From: Streptomyces sp. NBRC 109706
GTDB taxonomy: Bacteria; Actinomycetota; Actinomycetes; Streptomycetales; Streptomycetaceae
Assembly (NCBI RefSeq): GCF_000974485.1
Contig: NZ_BBOM01000010.1
Coordinates: 124,001 to 188,000, forward strand
Reading direction: 5' to 3'
Length of the DNA: 64,000 nucleotides
Made by a program: the position numbers and the translations under genes. Below, one piece after another: positions 33,721 to 42,881 of this stretch. The notes beneath the pieces are model-generated. The model made no database searches. It was not told where the DNA came from and was given only the letters and a program-made list of their open reading frames with translations. The first letter of the stretch is position 1. Every line of letters starts with the position of its first letter.

Positions 33721-34875
33721 ATGTCCCAGCGGGATCAGGACATCTATGTGACGGCGGTCGGTATGGCCCCGTTCGGCAAGCATCGTGACCGTGACTTCGA
33801 GAGCCTGGGCCGGGAGGCGGTGACCAGGGCGCTCGCGGACGGCGGGCTCGGCCGGGAGGACATCGACGAGGCGTTCTGCGGCACCGGCTACGGCGGCCCG
33901 ATGGCGGGACAGCGGGTGCTGGGCCGCCTCGGCCTCACCGGCATCCCGGTGAGCAACATGGAGAACGCCTGCTCGAGCGGCGCCACCGCGTTGCGCGACG
34001 CCATCGCCGCGATCCGCTCGGGACGCTCCGAGACCGTGCTGGTCATGGGCGTCGACCATCTCACCAGGTTCGGCGGCGGCACCCTCCCGCTGGAGACCAC
34101 CGACCCCGAGGTGCGGGCCGGAATGGTGATGCCGGGCGTCTACGCCATGCGCGCCAACCGCTACCTGTACGAGACCGGCACCGATGTCTCCGCGTTGGCG
34201 CGGGTCAGCGTCAAGTCCCGGCACAACGGGGCCCGTAACCCCTATGCGCACTTCCGCAAGGAGAGCACGGTCGACGAGGTGCTGGCGGCGCGGCCGATCG
34301 CCGATCCGTTCACCCTGCCCATGTGCTCGCCGGTCAGCGACGGCGCCGCCGCGCTGGTGGTGATGTCCGGCACGGCCAGGGACCGGCACGGTGCCTCGGG
34401 GCCCAGAATCGACGCCTCGGTGCTGTTGTCCGGGCAGTTCGAGACCGGGTTCCGCGATATGGCGCACAGCGATCTGGCCCGGCGGACCGCCGAGGCCGCC
34501 TACGAACAGGCCGGCGTCGGCCCGGAGGATCTGGACCTGGTGGAGCTGCACGACGCCTTCAGCAGCGCCGAGTTGATGTACTACGAGTCGTTCGGACTGT
34601 GCGGCCCCGGGGAGGCGGCCGAACTGCTGGAACGGGGGGAGACCGCGCTCGACGGGCGGATACCGGTGAACCCCAGCGGCGGCCTGCTGTCCAGGGGCCA
34701 CCCGGTGGGCGCCACCGGCGTCGCGCAGATCTGCGAGGCCGTCTGGCAGCTGCGCGGCGAGGCGGGCGACCGGCAGGTCCGCGCGCCGAGGGTGGCGATG
34801 ACGCACTGCAGCGGCGGGGGGATCTCCGGGTTCGACCACGGCGCCTCCTGCGTCCACATCCTCACCAAACCCTGA
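33721..34875 (+). CDS. Thiolase-like acyltransferase (SCP2-thiolase group)
   Basis: 384 aa. Active Cys in NACSSGATAL near residue 83, His in LVELHDAFS, and the GGLLSRGHPVGATG loop near 320-333. The C-terminal region has MTHCSGGGISG. The N-terminus YVTAVGMAPFGKH is typical of SCP2-type thiolases that work with DUF35 partners. It probably performs thiolytic or retro-Claisen cleavage of a beta-keto or side-chain CoA ester made by the CoA-transferase. Confidence 0.87.
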   Translation: MSQRDQDIYVTAVGMAPFGKHRDRDFESLGREAVTRALADGGLGREDIDEAFCGTGYGGPMAGQRVLGRLGLTGIPVSNMENACSSGATALRDAIAAIRSGRSETVLVMGVDHLTRFGGGTLPLETTDPEVRAGMVMPGVYAMRANRYLYETGTDVSALARVSVKSRHNGARNPYAHFRKESTVDEVLAARPIADPFTLPMCSPVSDGAAALVVMSGTARDRHGASGPRIDASVLLSGQFETGFRDMAHSDLARRTAEAAYEQAGVGPEDLDLVELHDAFSSAELMYYESFGLCGPGEAAELLERGETALDGRIPVNPSGGLLSRGHPVGATGVAQICEAVWQLRGEAGDRQVRAPRVAMTHCSGGGISGFDHGASCVHILTKP

Positions 34876-34881
34876 AGTGCC

Positions 34882-34913
34882 GAAGTTCCGAAGTCCTGAA
34901 GTTCCGAAGTCCT
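34882..34913 (+). repeat. Two tandem 16-bp repeats
   Basis: GAAGTTCCGAAGTCCT occurs twice without mismatch, preceded by a partial unit (GAAGTGCC, 34874-34881). It lies in the 66-base gap between the thiolase stop and the CoA-transferase ATG. Confidence 0.85.
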
Positions 34914-34941
34914 GACGTCGCGACCGAGCAGGGGATTACTG

Positions 34942-36171
34942 ATGACGACCCAACCGTCCGCGGGTCCGTTGGCCGGCCTCCGGGTACTCGATCTGACCAC
35001 CTTTCTGTCCGGCCCCTACTGCACGCTGATCCTGGGCGATCTGGGCGCCGATGTGATCAAGGTCGAGTCGCCCGCCGGGGATGCCACCCGGCGGCTGCCA
35101 CCGCACTTTGTGGCGGAGGACAGCGCCTACTTCCTGAGCGTCAACCGCAACAAGCGCAGCGTGGTCCTGGACCTCAAGTCCGAGGCCGGGCGGTCCGCCC
35201 TGCTGCGGCTGGTCGAGGGGTGCGACGCCGTGGTGGAGAACTTCAGGGCCGGGGTGCTCGACCGGCTCGGTCTGGACTACGAGACGCTGCGGACGGCCAA
35301 CCCCGGCGTGGTGCTCTGCTCGATCAGCGGCTACGGCCAGCAGGGGCCGCGTCGCGACGCGCCCGCCTATGACGCCATCATCCAGGCGCTCTCCGGCGGG
35401 ATGAGCATCACCGGGGAGGAGGGCGGACCACCGGTGCGGGCCGGGATACCCGTGGGCGACCTGGCCGCCGGCATGTTCGCCGCCACCGGGCTGCTCGCCG
35501 GCCTCTACCGTCGTCAACAGACCGGCGAGGGAAGCCGGTTCGACGTCTCCATGCTGGACGCCCAGGTCTCGATGCTCACCTACCAGGCCGCCTACTACCT
35601 ACTCTCCGGTCAGGTGCCCGGCCCCCAGGGCAGGGGGCATCTCAGCATCCCCACCTACCGCTCGTTCACCTGCGGCGACGGTCAGGACGTGATCGTCACC
35701 GCCAACACCGAGGCCATGTGGCGGGGACTGTGCGGGGTGCTGGGCCGGGACGAGCTGCCGGCCGATCCCCGGTTCGTCGACAACGGCAGCCGGCTGGCCC
35801 ACCGGGCCGAGCTGGACGCCCTGTTGGAGGCCGCGTTCGCCGCCCGTCCCTCGGCGGAGCTGCTGGCCGGGCTGAGCGCGGCCGGGGTGCCCTGCGCGCC
35901 GGTGAACTCGGTGGCCGACGCGCTGGCCGACCCCCAGGTGCGGCATCGCGACATGGTGGTGGAGCTGGCCGACGAGGCGGCCGGGCGGCGGATCGAACTG
36001 GCCGGCAACCCGGTGAAGCTCGCCGAACCGGCCGCCGACCAACCCCTGCGCTATCCACCAAGGTTGGGCGAGCACACCGAGGAGGTGTTGCGGGAGTTCA
36101 AGGCGCCCGACGAGCTGATCGCCTCGGTGCTCGGCCGGACCACCACCACCGCCGCCGGAGGCCGCTCGTGA
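34942..36171 (+). CDS. CaiB/BaiF family (class III) CoA-transferase
   Basis: 409 aa. N-terminal LAGLRVLDLTTFLSGPYCTLILGDLGADVIKVESP (read in parts), RNKRSVVLDLKS, and the catalytic Asp in PVGDLAAGMFAATGLL near residue 173. Transfers CoA from one acyl donor to another acid, giving the CoA ester needed for the thiolase step. The next gene overlaps its stop. Confidence 0.92.
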   Translation: MTTQPSAGPLAGLRVLDLTTFLSGPYCTLILGDLGADVIKVESPAGDATRRLPPHFVAEDSAYFLSVNRNKRSVVLDLKSEAGRSALLRLVEGCDAVVENFRAGVLDRLGLDYETLRTANPGVVLCSISGYGQQGPRRDAPAYDAIIQALSGGMSITGEEGGPPVRAGIPVGDLAAGMFAATGLLAGLYRRQQTGEGSRFDVSMLDAQVSMLTYQAAYYLLSGQVPGPQGRGHLSIPTYRSFTCGDGQDVIVTANTEAMWRGLCGVLGRDELPADPRFVDNGSRLAHRAELDALLEAAFAARPSAELLAGLSAAGVPCAPVNSVADALADPQVRHRDMVVELADEAAGRRIELAGNPVKLAEPAADQPLRYPPRLGEHTEEVLREFKAPDELIASVLGRTTTTAAGGRS

Positions 36172-37007
36172 CCACCACCCGGCCCCCACACCCCGATCCC
36201 GCCTCCCCCCGTGGGCCGGGACCGCACGCCCCTGGCGAGCCGAGGGAACGTGGCCAGAGCCCGGTGGGCCGCGCCTTCCAGGTGCTGCGCTGCCTGGTGG
36301 AGAGCGGCGACGACTGGGGGGTGCGCGAGCTGGCGAACCATCTGGGCATGCCACCGTCCGCCGCGCACCGCGCCCTCGGCATGCTGGAGGACGAGGGCGC
36401 CGTCCGCCGGGACCCGGCAACGGGCCGCTATCTGCTGGGCTTCGACTTCCTGCGGCTGGCCAGGGTGGCCACCGACAGCTTCCCGCTGTGGCGGGCCGCC
36501 AGGCCGATGCTCCAGGAGCTGGTAGGCCGGCGGGACGAGACGGCGCTGATGAACATCTACGACTACCAGCGGATGGAGCTGTTCGTCGCCGCCTGTGTGG
36601 AGTCCACCCAGCCCATCCGCTACACCGAACAGCTCCACAAGTGGCTGCCGGTGCACGCCGGGGCGACCGGCCTGGCCATCCTGGCGTTCCTGTGCGAGGC
36701 CGACCGGGAACGGGTCCTCGACCAGCGGGGGCTGCCCGCGCTGACCGAGCGCACCGTGCCCGACCGGGAGACGCTGGACCGCGCGCTGGAGCGGATCAGG
36801 GCCGACGGCTACGCCGTCTCCCGGGGCCAACGGGTGCCGGGCGCGGCGGCCATCGCGGCGCCGATCTTCGACCGCCACCGGGTGATCGGCGATATCGCGC
36901 TGACCATCCCCGACTTCCGCTATCCCGAGGACCACCTGGAAGAGGTGGCCGCCGATGTGATCAGCTGCGCCAGGGCGGTCAGCGCCGCCCACGGCGCGAA
37001 CGGCTGA
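36168..37007 (+). CDS. IclR-family transcriptional regulator
   Basis: 279 aa, GTG start overlapping the CoA-transferase stop. A Pro-rich N-terminal 30 residues, winged helix about 32-92 (GRAFQVLRCLVE, GVRELANHLGMPPSAAHRALGMLEDEG) and an effector domain with YTEQLHKWLPVHAGATGLAILAF and SRGQRVPGAAAIAAPIF. It is translationally coupled to the operon it probably controls. Candidate site: the three ACGGAAC half-sites at 28294-28321. Confidence 0.9.
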   Translation: MTTTRPPHPDPASPRGPGPHAPGEPRERGQSPVGRAFQVLRCLVESGDDWGVRELANHLGMPPSAAHRALGMLEDEGAVRRDPATGRYLLGFDFLRLARVATDSFPLWRAARPMLQELVGRRDETALMNIYDYQRMELFVAACVESTQPIRYTEQLHKWLPVHAGATGLAILAFLCEADRERVLDQRGLPALTERTVPDRETLDRALERIRADGYAVSRGQRVPGAAAIAAPIFDRHRVIGDIALTIPDFRYPEDHLEEVAADVISCARAVSAAHGANG

Positions 37008-37010
37008 CGG

Positions 37011-38231
37011 GTGTCCGCCGAGGCGGCACGGCCGCGCGCCGGCTGGGGTGCGAACGCCCTGCTGCTGGCGGCGGTGATGGTCAGCGCCAGCCTGACCCAG
37101 TTCCTGCTGGGGGCGCTCGGCCCGTTCCTGCTGGCCGAGTTCCGTCTGGAACCCTCGGCGCTCGGCCTGTTGACCGCCTGCTACTACCTGGCGGCGGCGG
37201 GGCTCTCCCCGCTGATGGGCCGCTGGGTCGCGGCGCTCGGCGGCGTCGGCGGGATGCTGCTCTCCGCCGGCCTCGGCGCGGCCGGCACCGCGCTGCTGGC
37301 CGGCTCTGCCGGGCTCGGCTGGCTGATCGCCGGACTGCTGGTCGCCGGCGCCGCCGCTGCCGCCGCCAATCCGGCGACCAATCTGGTCATCGTGGCCCTG
37401 CCCCGGCCGCACGGCTCGCTGATCGGGATCAAACAGTCGGGTGTGCAGGCCGCCGCCTTTCTCACCGGGGCGCTGCTGCCCGCCGTGGCGCTCGGCGTCG
37501 GCTGGCGGGCCGCCGTGCTGTGCTGCACCGGCGGCTGTCTGCTGGCCCTTTCGCTGGTGCTGGCGCGGCGGGCCGACCTGGGCGCCGGCCGCCCGGCGCG
37601 GCGGGAGCGGGCCGCCCGGTCGGGGCGCGCCGCAGCCCGGCCCTGGCTGGCGCCGCTCACCGGCTATGCGGCGCTGATGGGCGCGGGCGCGGCCAGCGTC
37701 AACACCTATCTGGTGGTCTACGGGCACCAGCGGCTCGGCCTCGATATCCGGCTGGCCGGCGCCCAGTTCGCGCTGGTCGGCCTGGTCGCGGTGGTGGCCA
37801 GGATCTGGCTGCCGGGGATCGCCGACCGCTCGCCCCGGCCGGCGGCGCGCGGTCTGACCATGCTGCGCGATCTGGCGTGCGGCGCCACCGTCGCGGCGCT
37901 GGTGATCGCCGGCGCGCAGTGGGCGGGGTCCTGGGCGCTGTGGGTGGGGGCGGTGCTCGCCGGGCTCAGCTCGGCGTCCTGGAACGGCCTCGCCATGCTG
38001 GTGGTGGTCCACGACAGCCCACCCGAGGCGGTGCCCAGGGCGTCGGCGCGGGTCCAGGGCGCGTTCTTCCTCGGCCTGATGGTCAGCCCGCTGGTCTTCG
38101 GCGGGCTGCTGGCCTGGTTCGGCAGCTATCTCGCCGGCTGGCTCTGGACCGTCGGCTGCTTCCTCGCCGCCGCGCCCCTGGCCCACCGGGCACTGGCCCA
38201 CACCCGAGGGGGCCCGGGCGCGGACCTGTAG
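37011..38231 (+). CDS. MFS transporter
   Basis: 406 aa, GTG start three bases after the IclR stop. About 12 membrane helices; the first cytoplasmic loop region SPLMGRWVAALGG (about 65-77) resembles the family's GxxxDRxGRR region. A basic central loop (GRPARRERAARSGRAAARP) separates the two halves. Probably a second uptake route or an exporter of a pathway intermediate. Confidence 0.86.
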   Translation: MSAEAARPRAGWGANALLLAAVMVSASLTQFLLGALGPFLLAEFRLEPSALGLLTACYYLAAAGLSPLMGRWVAALGGVGGMLLSAGLGAAGTALLAGSAGLGWLIAGLLVAGAAAAAANPATNLVIVALPRPHGSLIGIKQSGVQAAAFLTGALLPAVALGVGWRAAVLCCTGGCLLALSLVLARRADLGAGRPARRERAARSGRAAARPWLAPLTGYAALMGAGAASVNTYLVVYGHQRLGLDIRLAGAQFALVGLVAVVARIWLPGIADRSPRPAARGLTMLRDLACGATVAALVIAGAQWAGSWALWVGAVLAGLSSASWNGLAMLVVVHDSPPEAVPRASARVQGAFFLGLMVSPLVFGGLLAWFGSYLAGWLWTVGCFLAAAPLAHRALAHTRGGPGADL

Positions 38232-38432
38232 TGCGTGCGCACCCGTGCGGACACCCCGCTGGTCCCGGCCCGCCGGCTGTCGGCCGTCCGCGCCCATCTC
38301 CAGCGCGCCATGGGCACACCGGAGGCCCGCGACCGGGCCCAGCTCGTCGTCATCGTCTACCGTACGGGCCTGGTCCGCCCCGATCCCCCGGCCTGGCGCC
38401 ACCCACCCCACCCACGACGGAAAGGGCCCCGC

Positions 38433-38912
38433 ATGCCGTCACCGACCACACGTTCAACGGCCGAACCGCGGCCGGCCACGGACGACCCCGCCGGCCTCTT
38501 CGTCTACGGCACGCTGCGGCTCGCGCCCGTGCTCGAAGCGCTCCTGGGCCGGATACCGGCCCGGACACCGTCCGCCGTGCACGGCTGGCGGGCGGCGGCG
38601 CTGGACGGGCGGATCTACCCCGGGCTGGTTCCCGCCGCCGGCGGCACGGCGGCCGGTCAGCTGCTCACGGATCTCAGCGCCCTGGAACACGCCGTGCTCG
38701 ACGCCTTCGAGGGCGAGGAGTACCGTAGGACCGTGCTCGCCCTGGCCTCCGGCGAACCCGCCTGGGCCTACCTCTGGACCGGCGGCGACATACGCGCCGA
38801 CAACTGGGACATCGACCTCTTCACGGCCCGCCATCTGCCGGCCTACGCCGCCCGCTGCGCCAGGATCGCCCCGGGGTTGACCGCGCTCGCCACCGGCCGT
38901 GGCAGGCCGTGA
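38433..38912 (+). CDS. Gamma-glutamylcyclotransferase-like (AIG2/GGCT) protein
   Basis: 159 aa from ATG 38433 with GGAAAGG upstream. The family's substrate-binding motif FVYGTLR is at about residues 27-33, and the catalytic acid is probably Glu in AFEGEEYRR (about 97-105). Role could be gamma-glutamyl-amine or peptide turnover; the family also has many members of unknown role. The 200 bases before it hold no supported gene. The next gene starts 71 bases later. Confidence 0.8.
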   Translation: MPSPTTRSTAEPRPATDDPAGLFVYGTLRLAPVLEALLGRIPARTPSAVHGWRAAALDGRIYPGLVPAAGGTAAGQLLTDLSALEHAVLDAFEGEEYRRTVLALASGEPAWAYLWTGGDIRADNWDIDLFTARHLPAYAARCARIAPGLTALATGRGRP

Positions 38913-38983
38913 CCGGCGGCCCGGCCGCACGTTCCCGGGGGTGTCCTCGGCGCCCGCGCCCGCCCTTGGGACAGGATCGGTCC

Positions 38984-39712
38984 ATGCACGCGCATGCCAC
39001 ACCCGAGGAACCCCCCGGCGGGCCGGCCCGGATCCTGATCGTCGAGGACGATCCCAATATCCTCGAACTCCTCACCGCCTCACTGGAGTTGAACGGCTTC
39101 ACCACCTGTGGCGCGGCCGACGCCCACGCGGCGCTACGGGCGGCCGACGCCCATGCCCCCGATATCGCGATGGTGGATGTGACGCTGCCCGACCGCAGCG
39201 GTCTGGCGCTGGTGGGCGATCTGCGCGGCCTCCTCCCCGATCTGCCGGTGCTCTTCCTCACCGCCCGGGACACCGTCGAGGACCGTCTCGCCGGCTTCCG
39301 GGCCGGCGCGGACGACTATGTGACCAAACCGTTCAGCCTGGAGGAGGTCGTCTTCCGGCTGCGGGCGATCCTGCGCCGCACGGGCCGCGCCGAGGAGCGG
39401 GCGGAGCCGCTGCGCTACGCCGATCTGGAGCTGGACGAGGACGCGCACGAGGCGCGGCGGGCCGGCCGTCCGGTGGCGCTCTCCCCCACCGAGTTCGCCC
39501 TGCTGCGCTATCTGCTGGTCAACTCGGGCCGGACGGTCACCAAGTCCCAGATCCTGGAACAGGTCTGGCACGGCGGGACCGAGGACACCCGGGTGGTGGA
39601 GACCTACATCAGCTATCTGCGGCGCAAGGTGGACTCCCTGGGCCGCCCGCTGATCCAGACCGTGCGGAGCGTCGGCTACAGCCTGCGGCTGACCAGGGAG
39701 GACCGGCGGTGA
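38984..39712 (+). CDS. OmpR-family response regulator
   Basis: 242 aa from ATG 38984. Receiver domain: acidic pocket IVEDDPN, phospho-acceptor Asp in VDVTLPD, Thr in LTARD and Lys in YVTKPFSLEE. The winged-helix domain has LSPTEFALLRYLLVNSGRTVTK and RVVETYISYLRRKVD, and QTVRSVGYSLR ends it. It overlaps the kinase gene by four bases. The direct repeat at 41227-41245 is a likely binding site. Confidence 0.93.
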   Translation: MHAHATPEEPPGGPARILIVEDDPNILELLTASLELNGFTTCGAADAHAALRAADAHAPDIAMVDVTLPDRSGLALVGDLRGLLPDLPVLFLTARDTVEDRLAGFRAGADDYVTKPFSLEEVVFRLRAILRRTGRAEERAEPLRYADLELDEDAHEARRAGRPVALSPTEFALLRYLLVNSGRTVTKSQILEQVWHGGTEDTRVVETYISYLRRKVDSLGRPLIQTVRSVGYSLRLTREDRR

Positions 39713-41169
39713 ACGGGGGCCGTCCCCGGCTGCGGCCGCGCGGCCTCGGCGCCCGGCTCACCCTGACCCTGCTCTGCCTGACCACGCTGGGCCTGCTCGC
39801 CTTCGGCACGGCCGGCACGGTGCTGCTGCGCCGTTCGCTGATCGCCGAGGTGGACGACCAGCTCGCCGCCCTGCCGGCCAGCCGTGGCCCGGCCCCGTCC
39901 CAGCCGGTCGAGGAGCGGCCCCCGCCGTTCCCCACCGAGCTGCGGAGCATCCAGCTGGACGCCTCCGGCGAGGTGGCGCGGGTGGTCGGCCGCACCTCGT
40001 CCGACGAGGCGCTGCCCGACCTCGCCGACCGGGACCTGGAAGGGCTGCGCGCGGCCGGGGGCGAACCCTTCACCGTCCCGAGCACCCAGGGCGACGGCTC
40101 CTGGCGGGTGTTGACCACGCCGGAACCGGACGGCGGGGTGCGGATCACCGCGCGGTCCCTGAACGATGTGGAGCACACCCTCGACCGGTTGCTGATCATC
40201 GAGACGGTGGTCGGTCTGGCCCTGCTGCTGGCCCTCGGGGCCGGCGCGGTGGCGACGGTCCGCCTCCAGCTGCGGCCGCTGCGCGAGATCGAACGGACGG
40301 CGCAGGCCATCGCCGGCGGCGACTTCGACCGCCGGGTGCCGGCGCAGGACCCGGCGACGGAGACCGGCCGGCTGGGCGCGGCGCTCAACACCATGCTCGG
40401 CGAGCTCGCCCGGGCCATCGGGGAGCGCGACCGGTCGGCCGAGACCACCAAGCGCTTTGTGGCGGACGCCTCCCACGAGCTGCGCACCCCCCTCTCCTCC
40501 ATCCTCGGGTTCGCCGAACTGCACCGGCAGGGCCGGGCGCGGGGGGTGGTCGCCGAGGACCCGCGCACCGAGCGCTGGATGTCCAGGATCGAGGAGGAGT
40601 CCCAGCGCATGAGCACCATGGTCAACAATCTGCTGATCCTCTCCCGGTTCGACGAGACCCCCCATCTCCAGCCGGCCGACGTGGAGTTGGGGGAGATCGC
40701 GACGCGCGTGGCACAGGCGGCCAGGGCCCGGGAGCCGGGCGCCCGCATCGAACTCCGGGTGCCCGAGCCGGTGTTGGCGGTGGCCGACAGCGAACGGATC
40801 CGCCAGGTGCTGGAGAACCTGGTGGGCAACGCCCTCGTCCACACCCCGCCCGGCACCCCGGTGCTGGTGGAGGTGCGCCGCGCCGCCCAGGCCCCGCCGC
40901 CCGGCCCCTCGACGGTGGGCACCCTGCCGGCCGGCGTCGCCGAGGTCGCCGTGATCACCGTCCGGGACAGCGGCCCCGGCATCCCCGCCAACGAACTCCC
41001 CCGGCTCTTCGACCGGTTCTATCGCGCCAACTCGCCCCAGGGGCGCGGCGGCGCCGGTCTCGGCCTGGCCATCGGCGCGGCGTTTGTCACCGCCCACGAC
41101 GGCCGGCTGTCCGTCGCTTCGACGCCGGGCCGGGGCACCGTCTTCACCGTGGTGCTGCCCCTCGGCTGA
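39709..41169 (+). CDS. Sensor histidine kinase
   Basis: 486 aa, GTG start with GTGA overlap. Two membrane helices (about 15-37 and 161-185) flank a 120-residue extracytoplasmic sensor. HAMP linker, then phospho-acceptor His in DASHELRTPLSSI, N box ENLVGNALVHTP, G1 VRDSGPGIP and G2 GRGGAGLGLAI. Cognate kinase of the preceding regulator. Signal unknown, but the envelope-related VTC/DUF4956/CotH genes next to it suggest a cell-surface stress cue. Confidence 0.93.
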   Translation: MNGGRPRLRPRGLGARLTLTLLCLTTLGLLAFGTAGTVLLRRSLIAEVDDQLAALPASRGPAPSQPVEERPPPFPTELRSIQLDASGEVARVVGRTSSDEALPDLADRDLEGLRAAGGEPFTVPSTQGDGSWRVLTTPEPDGGVRITARSLNDVEHTLDRLLIIETVVGLALLLALGAGAVATVRLQLRPLREIERTAQAIAGGDFDRRVPAQDPATETGRLGAALNTMLGELARAIGERDRSAETTKRFVADASHELRTPLSSILGFAELHRQGRARGVVAEDPRTERWMSRIEEESQRMSTMVNNLLILSRFDETPHLQPADVELGEIATRVAQAARAREPGARIELRVPEPVLAVADSERIRQVLENLVGNALVHTPPGTPVLVEVRRAAQAPPPGPSTVGTLPAGVAEVAVITVRDSGPGIPANELPRLFDRFYRANSPQGRGGAGLGLAIGAAFVTAHDGRLSVASTPGRGTVFTVVLPLG

Positions 41170-41226
41170 GCCGACCCGGCGGGCGCGTCGCGGGCGGCCC
41201 GCTTCACGGGCGGCCCGCACGGCGGG

Positions 41227-41262
41227 CTCTCAGGGTTCTCTCAGGAAGTTCTCCGGGTTCTC
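41227..41262 (+). promoter_or_regulatory. Direct repeat, probable response-regulator binding site
   Basis: CTCTCAGG at 41227-41234 and again at 41238-41245 are exactly 11 bp apart, one helical turn, as OmpR-family dimers require. Degenerate GTTCTC copies follow at 41248 and 41257. The element lies 60-90 bases before the VTC gene and directly after the kinase gene. Confidence 0.6.
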
Positions 41263-41319
41263 CCACACTCGTCGTGTTCCATTCGTCTTCGGATCACCAC
41301 GATGTCGAGAGGAGCCGCT

Positions 41320-42156
41320 ATGTCGCCGCCGGGCACGTCCCGACTGCACGCCTTCAACCGTTACGAACTGAAGTACCTCGTCCCGGCCACCCAGGTCGAG
41401 GAGATCCGCGAGGAGATCGCCGCCCGGATGCGTCCCGACGGCAACGCGGGCGCGCATGGCTACGGCGTCTGGAGCGTGTACTACGACACCACGGGACTGC
41501 GCTTCTACTGGGAGAAGATCGAGGGCCTGCGGTTCCGCCGCAAGCTGCGCATCCGCCGCTACGGCCCGCTCGGCGCGGCGCCCGACGACACCCCGGTCTC
41601 CGTCGAGATCAAACAGCGGGTGAACCGCGTCACCCAGAAGCGTCGGGTGCTGCTGCCGTACCACCTGGCCGGCGAGCTGTGCGACGGGCGGCGCCGGATC
41701 GCGCATCCGGACGCCGACCAGGGCTTCGTCGACGAGGTGCTGGAGCTGATCCAGCGGCTCGACCTGCGCCCGGTCGCCATGACCGGCTACCGGCGTGAAC
41801 CCTATGTGGGCACCCACGCCGACCTGGGGCTTCGGGTGACGTTCGACCACCGGGTCCGTGGCCGGGACCGCGACTTCGACCTGCGCGCCGAGGCCGAGAG
41901 CCGCTACATCATCAGCCCTCATCTGGTGGTGATGGAGGTCAAGGCGAACGAACGGGTCCCGTACTGGATCACCGACCTCGCGGCCAGGTTCGGCCTCCAG
42001 GTGCAGCGCATCTCCAAGTACTGCCAGAGCGTGGAGGCCTTCGGCCACGCGCCGCGCTCCGTCTTCCACGTCCCGGAGAGCGAGGCGCCGCCGGCACCCC
42101 CGGTCGCCGCGCCGGAGACCGCCGCGCCGGAGGCGCCCGTCCGGACCCACCGCTAG
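41320..42156 (+). CDS. VTC-domain protein (polyphosphate polymerase-like)
   Basis: 278 aa from ATG 41320, chosen for AGAGGAG; ATG 41302 has no such site. Features of the VTC catalytic tunnel: NRYELKYLV near residue 9-17, VYYDT, FRRKLRIRRYG, SVEIKQRVN, QKRR, RVTFDHRVRG and VMEVKANERVPYWI. These basic and acidic residues match the ATP-dependent polyphosphate polymerase core. The C-terminal 30 residues are Pro/Ala/Glu-rich. Bacterial VTC genes are repeatedly found next to DUF4956 and CotH genes, as here. Confidence 0.86.
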   Translation: MSPPGTSRLHAFNRYELKYLVPATQVEEIREEIAARMRPDGNAGAHGYGVWSVYYDTTGLRFYWEKIEGLRFRRKLRIRRYGPLGAAPDDTPVSVEIKQRVNRVTQKRRVLLPYHLAGELCDGRRRIAHPDADQGFVDEVLELIQRLDLRPVAMTGYRREPYVGTHADLGLRVTFDHRVRGRDRDFDLRAEAESRYIISPHLVVMEVKANERVPYWITDLAARFGLQVQRISKYCQSVEAFGHAPRSVFHVPESEAPPAPPVAAPETAAPEAPVRTHR

Positions 42157-42192
42157 ACCCGGCCTGCCCCCCCACCAGACAAGGAACCCCGT

Positions 42193-42879
42193 ATGGAACT
42201 CGACTTCGGGATCACCGACCTCTCCGGCACCTTCAGCGTGCTGGACGTGACGGTCGCCCTCGCCCTCGCCTTCGCCGCCAGCCTGGTGGTGGCGTGGACC
42301 TACCGGGCCACCCACCGCAACATCTCCTACAGCCAGAGCTATGTGCACACCCTGATCATCCTGGGGATGCTGATCGCCCTGATCATGCTGGTGGTCGGCT
42401 CCAACATCGCCCGGGCCTTCGCCCTGGTCGGCGCCCTGTCCGTGGTGCGGTTCCGCAACGCGATCAAGGAGACCAGGGACGTCGGCTTCATCTTCCTGGT
42501 GATGGCCATCGGCATGGCCTGCGGAACCCGCTTCTACGCGCTGGCCGCCATAGCCACCGTGCTGATCTGCACCGTGGTCCTACTGATGCACAAGTTCAAC
42601 TGGTTCGCGCTCCAGGTGCAGCGCCAGGTGGTCAAGATCCAGGTCCCGGCGGACGACTACGACTACGGCCCGAGCGTCGACGACGTGCTGCTGCGCTACG
42701 CCGACGAGCACGAGCTGATCAGCACCGAGGCCGTGCGCGGCGGAATTATCCTGGAGATGGCGTACACCACCCGGCTGAGGAAGAACGTGAAGCCGGCCGA
42801 ACTGGTCCAGGCGCTCCGCGGGCTCAACGCGGGCCAGAAGGTCGCCGTACTCACCGGCTACGACCAGACGGACCTGTGA
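42193..42879 (+). CDS. DUF4956 membrane protein
   Basis: 228 aa. Four hydrophobic segments in the first 135 residues, with the conserved VGALSVVRFRNAIKETRD block near 77-94, then a cytoplasmic domain (HKFNWFALQVQRQVVKIQVPADDYDYG onward) of ferredoxin-like alpha/beta pattern. Same family as the membrane partner of VTC proteins in other bacteria. Function unproven; it may anchor or channel the polymerase product. Confidence 0.86.
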   Translation: MELDFGITDLSGTFSVLDVTVALALAFAASLVVAWTYRATHRNISYSQSYVHTLIILGMLIALIMLVVGSNIARAFALVGALSVVRFRNAIKETRDVGFIFLVMAIGMACGTRFYALAAIATVLICTVVLLMHKFNWFALQVQRQVVKIQVPADDYDYGPSVDDVLLRYADEHELISTEAVRGGIILEMAYTTRLRKNVKPAELVQALRGLNAGQKVAVLTGYDQTDL

Positions 42880-42881
42880 CC

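Noticed and set aside
41170..41226. Hairpin of GGGCGGCCCGC copies as a terminator of the kinase gene
   Set aside because: The copies are direct rather than inverted repeats, and there is no good stem with a tail.
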